NCBI RefSeq assembly: GCF_017377855.1
Contig: NZ_JAFREP010000037.1
Location: 35,595-99,594 of the forward strand
From: Acanthopleuribacter pedis
GTDB taxonomy: Bacteria > Acidobacteriota > Holophagae > Acanthopleuribacterales > Acanthopleuribacteraceae
Direction of reading: 5' to 3'
DNA: 64,000 nt
Shown here: positions 18,370 through 28,300 of the stretch, piece after piece
Numbering within the stretch: position 1 is the first letter of the stretch
Layout: each line of letters opens with the position of its first letter
Notes under the pieces: generated by a model
Database searches by the model: none
What the model was told of the DNA's origin: nothing
The model's input: the letters and a program-made list of their open reading frames with translations, nothing else
Program-made: the position numbers and the translations under genes

Positions 18370-19569
18370 TTAGGGTTGGCTCTTTAGTTTTTCTTGGAAA
18401 TCGTGCCGCATGCGCACCCAGTATTCCATGGCGAGGTGCGGTGTCATCAAAGGTGCGCTCTCTGAGGCGCCTTGGTGATCCACCGCGTCTTGGGCCAAAA
18501 ACCGCTTGCGCCAATGCTCGGGTAATTTTTCCATGTCGAGCACGGAGCCGTCCCCCCAAACCAGGGCGTTCCCTTTGTTCAATTGGGCCTCGGGTGACAA
18601 CAAGTAGTTCAGCACCACCAGCGCGCCTTCCTTATTGGCGGCATCGGCGGGAACGCCGAGGAAATGGGTGCACAGGGCCTCGGGACAGGGCCAGATGCGG
18701 GTGCCGATGCGAAAACGCACGGGGGTTTCGTCTAGGCGTCTGGCCGGGTAGACCTCGTGAATGCTGAAATCAACCTTGCCCTGCATGAACAGCAGGTTCA
18801 ATTCGGCGGCGTCCTTGGGGAAGTGTTTGCCTTCCATCCACAGATAGGGCCGCAGTTCCTCGATGAAAGCGGCCAAGCGGTCACGGGTGGCGGTGTAATC
18901 TTTTTCGCTGAAGTCGGGCGGCAATGAATGATCCGGCATGGACACTTCTTTCAGCCAGGAGTGCAGCATGCGGTAGCCGCCGCGGCCGCGGTGAATCGTG
19001 AAACGACCGGGATTTTCGCGGATCCAAGCGGCCAACTGACGCAGGTTGGTGGGGACCTTGGCGACATTGTCGCGGTTGTACACCAACACCAAGGGATTTT
19101 TTCCCCAGGGCAACACGCTGCTGCGTTCCATGGTGGGCGATTCAATTCGGGGTCCGAAAAAACGCCAGTCGATGTAACGGGCGTTGGGGATTTTGGCGGC
19201 AAGGGCGGGTTGCAGCAAACGGCTGCGGCGGTATTGGTGAAATGCGTCCAAATCCATCCATACCAGGTCGGGGTCGGGTTGTGGCGGAGGATGGAGCAGT
19301 GGCGCGGTGTCGTTGGCGGGTGGCGAGACCAGGGTCAGGCGAATGCCGTATTCGCGCAGGAGTTGTTTCGAAACGGAACCATTGAGGTATTTCACGGCAT
19401 CCGCGTTGTCCCGTGAGACCAGGAGTTTGACATGCTGACCCAAGGCATTGGCTTCGATTTCGTCCCACATCATGTCCGCCACGGGTTTTGCTGTCGGCGT
19501 AGGTCGGCAAGCGACGGTTAAGCCGAAAAGTAGCTGGAGCAACAAAAAGCGGGTGAGGGTCGGTTTCAT
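18370..19569 (-). CDS. Extracellular solute-binding lipoprotein
   Basis: This 399-residue type-I/II periplasmic binding protein begins MKPTLTRFLLLQLLFGLTVAC. That is a lipoprotein signal with Cys21, so it is anchored to a membrane. The fold shows substrate-binding features: 'VKLLVSRDNADAVKYLNGSV', the hinge segment 'VLPWGKNPLVLVYNRDNV', 'LRQLAAWIRENPGRFTIHRG' and a late 'ALVVLNYLLSPEAQLNKG'. The last two resemble the ABC_sub_bind family that includes YnjB-like proteins. No permease or ATPase genes are adjacent, so the transporter may be distant or the protein may feed the signalling kinase upstream (19735-23319). A longer frame to 19650 is open, but the lipoprotein signal sets this start. No strong Shine-Dalgarno sequence precedes it. 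Confidence 0.78.
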   Translation of the reverse strand: MKPTLTRFLLLQLLFGLTVACRPTPTAKPVADMMWDEIEANALGQHVKLLVSRDNADAVKYLNGSVSKQLLREYGIRLTLVSPPANDTAPLLHPPPQPDPDLVWMDLDAFHQYRRSRLLQPALAAKIPNARYIDWRFFGPRIESPTMERSSVLPWGKNPLVLVYNRDNVAKVPTNLRQLAAWIRENPGRFTIHRGRGGYRMLHSWLKEVSMPDHSLPPDFSEKDYTATRDRLAAFIEELRPYLWMEGKHFPKDAAELNLLFMQGKVDFSIHEVYPARRLDETPVRFRIGTRIWPCPEALCTHFLGVPADAANKEGALVVLNYLLSPEAQLNKGNALVWGDGSVLDMEKLPEHWRKRFLAQDAVDHQGASESAPLMTPHLAMEYWVRMRHDFQEKLKSQP

Positions 19570-19734
19570 AAGATGGTTTTGCCTTGGAGGTAAGATGATC
19601 GGCCGGGTCCGGCACCACAATTTAGGAAACAGCAATCGCCGCGCTTCCATTCCGTAACAGGGTCAAAAAAACAGCCTTTTACATGGGGAGAACCGATTTA
19701 AAAACCTTGGGGAAACCAACTGTGTCGCCATGTT

Positions 19735-22700
19735 TTACACGGTTTTTTTATGAGCACTGGTACCTGGTGGGATATCCGTAACCTTTAAAACGACCATGGT
19801 GATGTCGTCATCTTCGGGCACTTCCCCACCCCATTCGTTGGCCATATCGGTCATGGCCGCAATCATTTCCGCGGCTCCGGCGGTCACATGTCGGTGCAAA
19901 CAGGCGGCAACGCGTTGGGAACCCAATTGCTCGCCGGCGGCGTTAAAACGCTCCTCGAGACCATCGCTCGCCAAGAACAAGATGTCACCGACCTGAAGTT
20001 GGAAGGTTAGCGCCTCGTAATCGACTTCCAACCCGGAACCTAGCGGCAAGCCGCCCAATTCAATGTTCTCGACGGCGTCGACGGCGGCGCGGTACCACAA
20101 GGCGTAGGGCATGCCGGCGGAGGCCATGCGGCAAGAGAGTCCGTTTAAATCGAGGCGCATGATGGCCATGTAGAGGTCTTCAAAACCCATGTGGCCGAGG
20201 TACATGGAGCTGTGTTTCAGGAATTCCGGGGGTTCGCAGCGGCCGGCGAGCGCCAAAAACAGCGATTTTGCGGCGGTGACCATGGTGCCGGCCTGCAAAC
20301 CGTGACCGGTCGCGTCGCCGACAACCAATCGCAAACCGTGCCGGCCGACGGGCTGAAAATCGTAATAGTCGCCGCCGACCTCGGTGGCGGGTTTCATGGA
20401 AACGGCAATATCGAGCCAATCGTAGTTCGGAAGCTGCTTGGGTAGCATGGACAACTGCAGGAGGCGCGCTTTTTCAAGCTCGGCGCTTTTGCGGCGGTTT
20501 TCGCTTTCCAAAAGTGTCCGCTCGCGCGTTTGGCGCAGGTTCTCCAGGGCCATACGTCGCAAGGCAAGGTGCAAATTAACCCGTGAAATCAGTTCTGTTT
20601 TGCTGATCGGTTTGGTGAGGAAATCATTGGCGCCACTTTCAAAGCCGGCCTGCATGTCGGCGGGTCGGCCTTTGGCGGTGAGAAAAACCACGGGTAAGTC
20701 GCGGATGTTGTGTTGCTGTCGCAAGGCACGGCACACCTCGTACCCGGACATGCCCGGCATCATGACATCGAGCAGGACCAGGTCAAAATGATTGGCGGGA
20801 TCCTCGGCAAGGGTCAGGGCCTCGGCGCCGCCGCCAGCTTCCACGCTGTGGTAGCCATACAGCGACAACATATTAACCAACACTTGGCGGTTCACGGCCT
20901 CGTCGTCAACGACCAGGATGTTGAAGCGTCCGGCCAAGGGTTCCACCGGCTTTTCAGTGGGTACTTCGCCGTCTTCCAGCACTTCCAACAAGGCGCTGCT
21001 GTCGCGTCGGCGCTGTTCATCGGCGCGGCCCTGCTCCTGCAAGCGGTTTTCGCTCGGCAGGTCGGAAATCGGCAGGGTGAAGCTGAAGGTAGCGCCGCGA
21101 CCTTCCTCGGACGCGACCCAAATGCGGCCGCCGTGCAGCTCGACCAACTTTTTGACGATGGCCAAACCCAAACCGGTGCCGCCGTAGTCGCGGTTGTCGG
21201 CGCCCTGGGCCTGTTCAAAAGACTCAAAGATCATGGCTTGTTTTTCGGCGGAAATCCCGATCCCGCTGTCGATGACTTGAACCGTGACGTGGGTTGGGGT
21301 GGCGGGGTCGATATGGGCGCTGACCACAACACAGCCGGATTCGGTGAATTTCACCGCGTTGCCGACCAGATTCAGCAAAATTTGGTGAAGCCGGTCCTCG
21401 TCACCGTAAACCGGCGCCATGTTGGGGCTGACCACGTTTTGCAGTTCGAGGTGTTTGTTGCCGACCAGCGGTTGGGCGATCCGCATCACGACATCGGTTA
21501 AGACCCGTAAGTCCACCGAACCGCGGTCCAAATGTAAATCCCGGTGCTGTAGTTTGGAAAAGTCGAGAATGTCGTTAACCAGCGCGGACAGCCGCCGCCC
21601 GCTGGAGACGATCAAGCCGAGGTCGTGCAACGCCTTGGATGGGAGCTTGCCCGCGACCCCGCCGTGGAGCGACTCGGCCAACCCGATAATGCCGTGCAGG
21701 GGCGTGCGCAACTCGTGGGAAGTATTGGCCAAAAATTCATCCTTGAGTTTGTCCAGTTCCGACAGGGCTTGGTTCTGAGCGGCCAGGGTTTTGGCGTTGG
21801 CTTCCAACTGCGCCCGCGCCTGGGAAATGGAGTGCACCATGTGGTTGAAGGACTCACCCAAGTAACCCAGCTCGTCGCGGGCGCGGATGGGTACCCGCGT
21901 GCTGAGATCGCCCTGGTTGACGCGTTTCACGCCTTTGAGGAGGTGTTCGAGTGGGGTCACCACGGCATTGCGAAACAACAGCGGGAAACTGAGCAACACC
22001 ACCAGGGTAAACAGGCACATACCCATGGCCTGGTTGGTCCCGGTGGGGTTCATCGCACGGCGGTAATCGAGGTAGCTGAATCCGATTTCGTAAAGGGCGT
22101 CGTTGTGAACAAATCGGTAGAAGTAGTAGTGATCGCGGAGGTTGACCAAATCCAAATCGGCCATGCGTTCGTCGCGCTGCATCAAGCGCTGGAATACGGA
22201 CAAGACATTGATTTCCGTTTGAAAGGCGGCCTCGCCGTGGTTCAAGGAGGAGAACCAACGGGTACGGGTCGACCAAAACCAGGAGAGACGACGGTAGGTT
22301 TCGCGATCCCATTCGTGGAGCAGGTCGGGATTCACGCTGTTGTCTTTGTTGTAGAGGATGCGGTAGGTGCTGGTGGCGGGATGGCTGTCGAAGGGACGGA
22401 CAGCGAGGTAATGGACCTCGGGTGGAAGTGTGTCCAATCGGTTTTCATTGACGGCGCGCCGACATGCGGCGACATCGTGCAGGCGTTGTGAGTAATAAGC
22501 GTTGCTTGCCTGCCGCCAGGACAAAAAGCCGGTAAAGGTGAAGGCAACCAACAGGAACAGCAGGGTCACGCCCAGGACCTTGTCCATAAAGCTGGTGAGT
22601 TCGGGACTGGTGTTGATGTAGATCAAGAAAAACAGCGAGAACAGCAGCAGGGTAAACACGACAAAAATAAAACCCTGTTGGGCTTGGGTGAGGATGCGGA

Positions 22701-23319
22701 ATTGCACCATGACCTGGGACGGCCAAAGGAAGAGGCCGGTAACAAAAGCGGCGAGAAAGGCGCGGATCGACCAGCCGTCCTCAGTTTCGGGGTTGAAAAT
22801 GCGCAGCCAGATCGGGCGGCCGAGATGGGCCTCGAGGCGGATCAGTTTGCGCACCCAAATACTGAGGAACCACAGGTAGGTAAGCAAGCGGGCGGCTTGA
22901 ATGTAGAAGATCGGCAGCAGTGCGTCGGTAAAGTCGGCGAGCCAGCCGTGTTCATTGAAATCGAGGGTGCGCACGATCATGAGACCGACCACGGCGGCGT
23001 TGGCGAGTGAGACCCACAGCGCGACGCGGGCTTCGCGGGGGAAGTCGTTGCGTGGGAAGCGGTAGGCAAACTGGATCAGCAAGGCCAGGATCACATCGAG
23101 TAAGACCAGCAGGTAAACCCCGTTGGTGGTCCAATCGGCGTGCACGGCCAGCATGATCAGGGTGTCAACCATGACGAAGGTAAATAGGAGGAAAACCCAG
23201 GTTAATAGCCAGGTGTTGGTCGATTTATTGGGAATGCGCAGGAGGAAGAAGGATAAAACCCCGCCCAGGAGGATCGAAGCCAGACAGGCGACCGAATTGT
23301 AATCGAAAAGGAGCTCCAC
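19735..23319 (-). CDS. Membrane histidine kinase-receiver-SpoIIE phosphatase fusion
   Basis: This 1194-residue protein combines three signalling outputs. About seven to eight hydrophobic helices fill residues 1-310. An extracytoplasmic loop follows (about 315-430), then another helix ('MCLFTLVVLLSFPLLF') and a HAMP domain (about 440-490). The kinase has SHELRTPLHG (His near 535), an N box, DSGIGIS and GTGLGLAIVKK. A receiver follows (DDEAVNR near 805, phospho-Asp in LVLLDVMMPG near 849, a TAKG block and a KPIS lysine). A short coiled coil leads to a PP2C/SpoIIE Ser/Thr phosphatase domain with EVGGDYYDF (about 983), VVGDATGHG, ASDGL and a terminal PEDDDITMVVL metal site. GTG at 23319 follows GGAGG by four bases, so I prefer it to an upstream ATG that adds 66 residues. 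The receiver probably gates the phosphatase, whose target would be an anti-sigma-antagonist-like phosphoprotein, but none is encoded here. Confidence 0.9.
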   Translation of the reverse strand: MELLFDYNSVACLASILLGGVLSFFLLRIPNKSTNTWLLTWVFLLFTFVMVDTLIMLAVHADWTTNGVYLLVLLDVILALLIQFAYRFPRNDFPREARVALWVSLANAAVVGLMIVRTLDFNEHGWLADFTDALLPIFYIQAARLLTYLWFLSIWVRKLIRLEAHLGRPIWLRIFNPETEDGWSIRAFLAAFVTGLFLWPSQVMVQFRILTQAQQGFIFVVFTLLLFSLFFLIYINTSPELTSFMDKVLGVTLLFLLVAFTFTGFLSWRQASNAYYSQRLHDVAACRRAVNENRLDTLPPEVHYLAVRPFDSHPATSTYRILYNKDNSVNPDLLHEWDRETYRRLSWFWSTRTRWFSSLNHGEAAFQTEINVLSVFQRLMQRDERMADLDLVNLRDHYYFYRFVHNDALYEIGFSYLDYRRAMNPTGTNQAMGMCLFTLVVLLSFPLLFRNAVVTPLEHLLKGVKRVNQGDLSTRVPIRARDELGYLGESFNHMVHSISQARAQLEANAKTLAAQNQALSELDKLKDEFLANTSHELRTPLHGIIGLAESLHGGVAGKLPSKALHDLGLIVSSGRRLSALVNDILDFSKLQHRDLHLDRGSVDLRVLTDVVMRIAQPLVGNKHLELQNVVSPNMAPVYGDEDRLHQILLNLVGNAVKFTESGCVVVSAHIDPATPTHVTVQVIDSGIGISAEKQAMIFESFEQAQGADNRDYGGTGLGLAIVKKLVELHGGRIWVASEEGRGATFSFTLPISDLPSENRLQEQGRADEQRRRDSSALLEVLEDGEVPTEKPVEPLAGRFNILVVDDEAVNRQVLVNMLSLYGYHSVEAGGGAEALTLAEDPANHFDLVLLDVMMPGMSGYEVCRALRQQHNIRDLPVVFLTAKGRPADMQAGFESGANDFLTKPISKTELISRVNLHLALRRMALENLRQTRERTLLESENRRKSAELEKARLLQLSMLPKQLPNYDWLDIAVSMKPATEVGGDYYDFQPVGRHGLRLVVGDATGHGLQAGTMVTAAKSLFLALAGRCEPPEFLKHSSMYLGHMGFEDLYMAIMRLDLNGLSCRMASAGMPYALWYRAAVDAVENIELGGLPLGSGLEVDYEALTFQLQVGDILFLASDGLEERFNAAGEQLGSQRVAACLHRHVTAGAAEMIAAMTDMANEWGGEVPEDDDITMVVLKVTDIPPGTSAHKKTV

Positions 23320-23883
23320 AATGCCTCCGCGCCGGCAGGTTCTGGGAAGGATGGGACCGGGGAAGTCGACACTTGAAGGGGGTCGTGCGCTTAGGAAACC
23401 GTTGGGTACTTTAGCAGCTATTTCGGGTGAGGATGGGACAAATCCCTCGTTTCGAAACGGCGATTTTGGGTTGTGTGGTTGGTGATACTGGAACGGGTCG
23501 TGAATGCGTGGGCGCATCTTGGGACCTTTTGGGGGTCGGAACGGGCGATTTTGGGGTGATTCTCAACAAAGATGGGCGATGCTTAGGAAAACCGTAATAC
23601 GCCGGCAACAGAGAAAGACGACGTAATCGGGGACCCGCCGCGTGACGGCCGCCAAATTGCAGACCCGATGACAGGTGCGCGCCTGGGCCTGCAGAACCCC
23701 CATAATCGTTCTTGCTCATTCGGTTTAAGTTGTCGCACGGCGCCCGGAATGGTAGCTTGTTCCTCCAACGCGGTTCCTGCCGCGTCAACTAAGCGGCTTT
23801 TGCCGCGTGCTCTACGCGACTTGCTTCGCGTCACCTACGCGGCTCCGGGCGCGCCGGCACAGACCATCAGGGAGTTTCACGGT
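23320..23883. other. Divergent intergenic region and methyltransferase leader
   Basis: The region separates the SpoIIE fusion (-) from the RNA methyltransferase (+) and should contain promoters for both. The open frames in it are leftward extensions of those genes without ribosome sites. Its notable content is the four-hairpin array at 23768-23853. Confidence 0.5.
23768..23853 (+). repeat. Four consecutive 23-bp hairpin repeats
   Basis: Four short palindromes follow one another at a spacing of about 23 bp: CGCGG..CCGCG at 23769-23784, GCGG..CCGC at 23793-23806, ACGCGA..TCGCGT at 23814-23831 and CGCGG..CGCG at 23838-23853. The flanks share a 'cgtcacct'-like spacer, so this is a diverged tandem array with consensus near aCGCGgctt-tg-CGCGTcacct. 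It ends 15 bp before the AGGGAG ribosome site of the methyltransferase gene. It may be a leader-RNA regulatory structure or a protein-binding site. Confidence 0.7.
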
Positions 23884-24714
23884 ATGAAATCGTCGCGATC
23901 GGGTAAATGGCAAAAAGGCAAACAAGGGGGCGGTCGAAGCAATGCACCGCAGCCCAAACGATCCGTGGGTCAGGGCGATGCCTATATCACCGGCTGGAAC
24001 GGGGTTCGAGAGTGTTTGGCCTCCGACAAAGTCAAAGTCCACCAGGTTTGGCTCGATCCGCGCAAAATGAACGAAACCGATTGGAAAGGCATCCGCCAAT
24101 ACGGCCGCCAAATTGAAGAAACCGGCGCCAAGGAAACACCCTACGGTCCGCTTACCCAAGGCATTGCCGCCCTTGTCAAACTTCCCGAGGCGCCCGATCT
24201 CGACGAGCTCCTCGACGACCTCGTCGAACGCGGTGAAACCCCGCTGCTCGTCGTGCTTGACCAAGTCGAAGATCCCATGAACCTGGGCCAAATCCTGCGC
24301 ACCTGCGAAGGGGCGGGCGTCCACGGGCTCGTGGTGGCCAAACACCGCGCCATCCATCTCAACCAAACCGTGGCCCAGGTTTCCCAGGGCGCTTTTGCCT
24401 GGGTTCCCCTCATTGAAGCCGGCAACCTGCGTCAAACCATCGACCACCTCAAACAACGAGGGGTCTGGACGGTAGGCACCGCGGTGGATCCACGCGCCAA
24501 ACCCTGGCACGCGGTTGACATGCGCGATCCGCTCGCCCTGGTGATGGGCGCCGAGGGCAAAGGTCTGCGCCGCCTCACCCAAGAAAGCTGTGATCACCTG
24601 GTGTACCTACCCATGGCCGGCCGCCTCGATTCCCTCAACGTCGGCGCCGCCACCGCCGCGGTGGTCTTCGAGGCCGTGCGGCAACGGGCCGCGGCCGAAC
24701 CAAGCGAGGGCTAA
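23884..24714 (+). CDS. rlmB: 23S rRNA 2'-O-ribose methyltransferase, RlmB-like
   Basis: This 276-residue SPOUT methyltransferase probably methylates a ribose 2'-OH in 23S rRNA (position G2251 in E. coli) with S-adenosylmethionine. A basic, Gly-rich tail (1-35) precedes an RNA-binding substrate domain ('YITGWNGVRECLASDKVKVHQVWLD', 'GPLTQGIAALVKLP'). The knot domain has three SpoU motifs: motif 1 (EDPMNLGQILRTCEGAGVHG), motif 2 (LVMGAEGKGLRRLT) and motif 3 (SLNVGAATAAVVFE). AGGGAG lies nine bases before the ATG. A four-hairpin leader sits just upstream. The TAA stop lies within the outer end of an inverted-repeat element, so the element abuts the gene's last codon. TrmH-family paralogues acting on tRNA are possible alternatives. 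Confidence 0.9.
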   Translation: MKSSRSGKWQKGKQGGGRSNAPQPKRSVGQGDAYITGWNGVRECLASDKVKVHQVWLDPRKMNETDWKGIRQYGRQIEETGAKETPYGPLTQGIAALVKLPEAPDLDELLDDLVERGETPLLVVLDQVEDPMNLGQILRTCEGAGVHGLVVAKHRAIHLNQTVAQVSQGAFAWVPLIEAGNLRQTIDHLKQRGVWTVGTAVDPRAKPWHAVDMRDPLALVMGAEGKGLRRLTQESCDHLVYLPMAGRLDSLNVGAATAAVVFEAVRQRAAAEPSEG

Positions 24715-25080
24715 CCCGCATTACTCACAAGGATACGTCGCGAGAAGCAGAAAGCCTTGTGAGTACGAAGATTACGACCAAGCCACGGCGCAGGGGTCCG
24801 ACCATTCGCGGGTCCGACCATTCGCGGGTCCGACCATTCGCGGGTCCGACCATTCGCGGGTCCGACCATTCGCGGGTCCGACCATTCGCGGGTCCGACCA
24901 TTCGCGGGTCCGACCATTCGCGGGTCCGACCATTCGCGGGTCCGACCTTTCGCGGGGCCGACCTTTCGGCGTAGCAGCTGAGGCGAAGGCGCTCGACCGA
25001 GTAATGCGGAAGGCCGCCCCCTCGCAAGCGCATGGTTTTCGGCTTCGTAGCAGAATTCCTTGTGAGAAATGCGGGTTAAC
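24711..25080 (+). repeat. Full copy D of the 16-bp-core inverted-repeat element
   Basis: The best-preserved copy begins ctaacccgcattactcacaa and ends with the inverted match of 'aacccgcatttctcacaagg'. The terminal inverted repeats of about 34 bp are imperfect and continue as 'gatacgtcgcgagaagc' on the left and 'gaattctgctacgaagc' on the right. Inside are a conserved left arm ('acgaagattacgaccaagcc'), an 11-unit 16-bp array and a right arm ('tagcagctgaggcgaaggc'). It encodes no transposase. In size and structure it resembles a MITE. Confidence 0.85.
24794..24969 (+). repeat. Eleven-copy 16-bp tandem array
   Basis: Nine identical copies of gggtccgaccattcgc run from 24794 to 24937. Two variants follow: one with 'cctttcgc', then one beginning 'ggggcc' and ending 'tttcgg'. 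The perfection of nine units implies recent expansion. The 16-bp period makes every open frame through it cycle, so apparent proteins across it are artefacts. Confidence 0.95.
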
Positions 25081-25304
25081 CGGTCGGGATTCGCCGCCCC
25101 CGCCCATCTGGTGTATTCCTAAACAAAAAGCCCGGCAGCCGCGACCAACCCATGGTAAAACTGTTGAGATCCGCGCCAAAAAGCGCTAATTTACGAAATC
25201 CCGCGTCCTTTGGCGGAACTGAGTCTCAACCGTTTCGGCAACGGTCGCTCGCATATTGCACCGTAACCGCCCGCGTTGCGCTGCCCGGAGTTCTCACAGT
25301 ATCT

Positions 25305-28300
25305 ATGGAAGATTTAAATTTCGGCTTGCTCGGCGCCCTCGAAAATCAGCGTGAACAATTTCGCCAACAGCTGAACGAACGCCTCGCCGAGTCCCTAACC
25401 CCGTCCCATCGAGAACCCCGGCATCCGGTGAAACCCCACTTGCGCGGGGCCGCAATCGCCGCCGTATTTGAATCCGGCGAAGACGCCGAACACCTTACCC
25501 TCAGCGCATTGCGCCGCATTGCCGAGGAAGCCGAGCCGGCCGAACGCGTGGTGTTGGTCGACCTGTACTTTTTTGCTTTTTTACACGGATGCGAGGACGC
25601 TCTCGCCGCGATGTTGGACATCGCCGAATGCGGCGAGCCGCGGGTTGAAGCCGAATCGGCCATGGTCTTGGCGCTTTTGCTCGCCAATGAGGACGCGGTC
25701 AAAAAACTCAACGCCCGTCCCAAAACCGCGGCGCGGGTGCGCCGCTTTATTGCGCAAGACGATGTATTTGCCTGGTTCTCCCTGACCGACCAGGCCCTTA
25801 ACGGCCTGGTCCTCAGCGAAGTAGGCCTGCTCTGTGACACGGCGCTCCGTCTCGAGGACCCGGAGGAACAGGCCTTCCATTGGCTCAAGCCGTATTCCCC
25901 CGGCGAGGGTCGCGCTTACCCGTTGCGCCAAGAGCATCCCATCTTGCGCCGTTTATTGCCGATGCTGGACGAATGTTACGGCCTGAGCCCGGTCGAAAAA
26001 TACATGCTCGACGCCCTGGCGGCGGAGGATCCGGTCAAGGTCGAATCGGTGATTTCCCAATTGACCCGTGCCGAGGCAGCCGTAACCCTCCCCTTCTGCT
26101 TCGAACGTATTCGCCTTTGCGAGCGCCTGTTCGCACTGTTCCAGTTTTGTCGCGTGTTTTCATTAGAACGTGCCGTCGACCATCTCGTCGCCCGTGGGCG
26201 CGGCTTCCAAAAGAAACTGGATCGTTGGGTGGAACGGCCCAGCGTAAAAACCCTGTTTATCGCACGCCGCGCCTCAGCCGAAATGATCAACGCCCTGCGC
26301 GATATGGACCACCACCGCGCCGAGGACGCCGCCCAAGCCGCCGCCGAGGCCTACGCCGATGTGGCGCAAGAGGATGGGCTAAGCGAAAACGACCGCATCG
26401 CCTGGTTTCAAGCCGTGTCAACCGCCGCCCAAGCCACCGAGGATGCCGATGAAGCGTTTCGACTGGTCGTCCAATCGCTCGAAATGCTGGAAAACATAGC
26501 ACCGTTTTTCCCGGCCTACCCCGCCTTCTTTTACCTGTGGGGGTTTACCCACAGCAGTGCCGCCGAATGGGCGGAACACCCCGAGGAAGCCAGGCGCCGT
26601 CGACGCGAGGCCTTGGCAAAATACGAATGGTGCTTGGAATTGGCGCCGGACGACGCCTCCGCCTTGTTCGGCATTGCCTACGAATACGGTGAGGACGCCG
26701 TATTGGCCGAGGAACCCGCTGAACAACGCGCTTTGCGTCGCGCCGCCATCGAAAAGTACCGCGAAGCACTGGCCGTAAAACCCCGCATGGGCAACGCCCA
26801 CTACAATTGGGGTAACGAACTCTTTCAACTGGCCCGCCTCGCCGAGGAACCGGAAGAAGCGGCGCAACTGTTCCAGGAAGCCGCGCGCCACTACGGTGAG
26901 TGCGCCGAAATTCGCCAACGCGATGTGGATTCCCTCGAAAAATGCGCCGGGCAATTGGCCGCGGTTGCCCGAGAACTCAGCGACCCCACCGAACAGGCGC
27001 GCTATATGCAACAAGCGATCAGCCTGCTCGACAACCTGCTTACCCTCGACCCGGACCGCCCCGATGTCGCGCTCATGCTCGGCCATCACTGGGACGATTT
27101 GGCCGAAGCCGCCAAACGGGACGATATTTGCCGCGGCTACCGCGAGCAGGCGGTCCAGCGCTATCTAGACGCCACCGTCCTAGACCCGGACGAGGAACGT
27201 GCCTTTTTCCATCTCGGCTACCAAAAAAGCTGCCTGGCCGGTTTGTACCCCGATGTTGAACGCATCGGTACCCTACGGCGCCAGGCGATTGAACACTACC
27301 AACGCGCCCTCGAACTCAACCCCGACATGCATCTTGTCCACTACAACTGCGCCTACGAACACGAGCAGCTTTCGACCCTAACCAAGGACTCGGACGAGCG
27401 GGAGCGGCTGCGTTTGGCGGCCCTGATCGAGTTCGAAATGTACGTGCGCATGGAACCCGACGCGGGCAGCGGCCATTTCAAACTGGCCTACCATCTGGAC
27501 GAGTCTGCCTTTACCTTGGATGACCCGGTCGCTTGTCGGGAAACCCTGGATCGCGCGGTGTATCACTACAAACAAGCGCTGGCCTCGGCACCTGAAGACG
27601 ATACCACTTGGTACTACCTAGGCCTCACCTGGCTGCGCTTGGCGGATGCGGGCGACGATCCCGGCAAAACCCGCCACCGCTTAGGCGAGGCACGCCAAGC
27701 TTTTGAGAAAACCCTGAGTCTGGACGGTCAACGCCATGGTGCCCAAGTCGGGATGGCTTGCGTGTTCGCGGGTTTGGCCAAATTGGGCGGCGAAACCCGG
27801 TTGCAAATCGAAAACCACCGCCGCGCCGCGTCCCATTACCAGGCCGCACTCGCCCTTAAACCTGAAGAAGCCGAGGATTGGTTCCAGTTGGGTTTCCAAA
27901 CCGAATCCATCGCCCGCTTGACCGAGGCCCACGCCGGCCGACGCACCGCCCTGCTGGAAGCTCTTGGTTACTACAAAAAAGCGCTCGGTTTTCAGCCGGG
28001 AAAAATTGCCGCGCTTTATCAGTGGGGTTGCTCGCTGGCAGAATTGGCCGAAATTTGTGTTGATCCCGGCCAAAAACAGGCCTATCACCACGCCGCCGCC
28101 GGCAAGTTTCGCGGCGTGTACCAACTCAATCCGGCCGCCACCAACGCACTCACCGATTGGGGCCACCAACTCCACCGCCTGGCCGCCCTGCAGAACGACG
28201 GCGACGCCGCGCTCGAGCGCCACAAGCAAGCGCTGGCCGTCTTTCAAAGGGTTCTTAAACAGGAACCAACGGATCCGTTCGCCGCCTACAACGTCGGGGT

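Noticed and set aside
24794..24969. CRISPR-like array
   Set aside because: The 16-bp units are directly abutting with no spacers, and no cas genes are present.
24590..25189. Long repetitive open frames on both strands with GADLSR-like pentapeptide flavour
   Set aside because: They arise from the 16-bp array, which cycles through all three frames and stays open on both strands. There is no ribosome site and no conserved frame between element copies.
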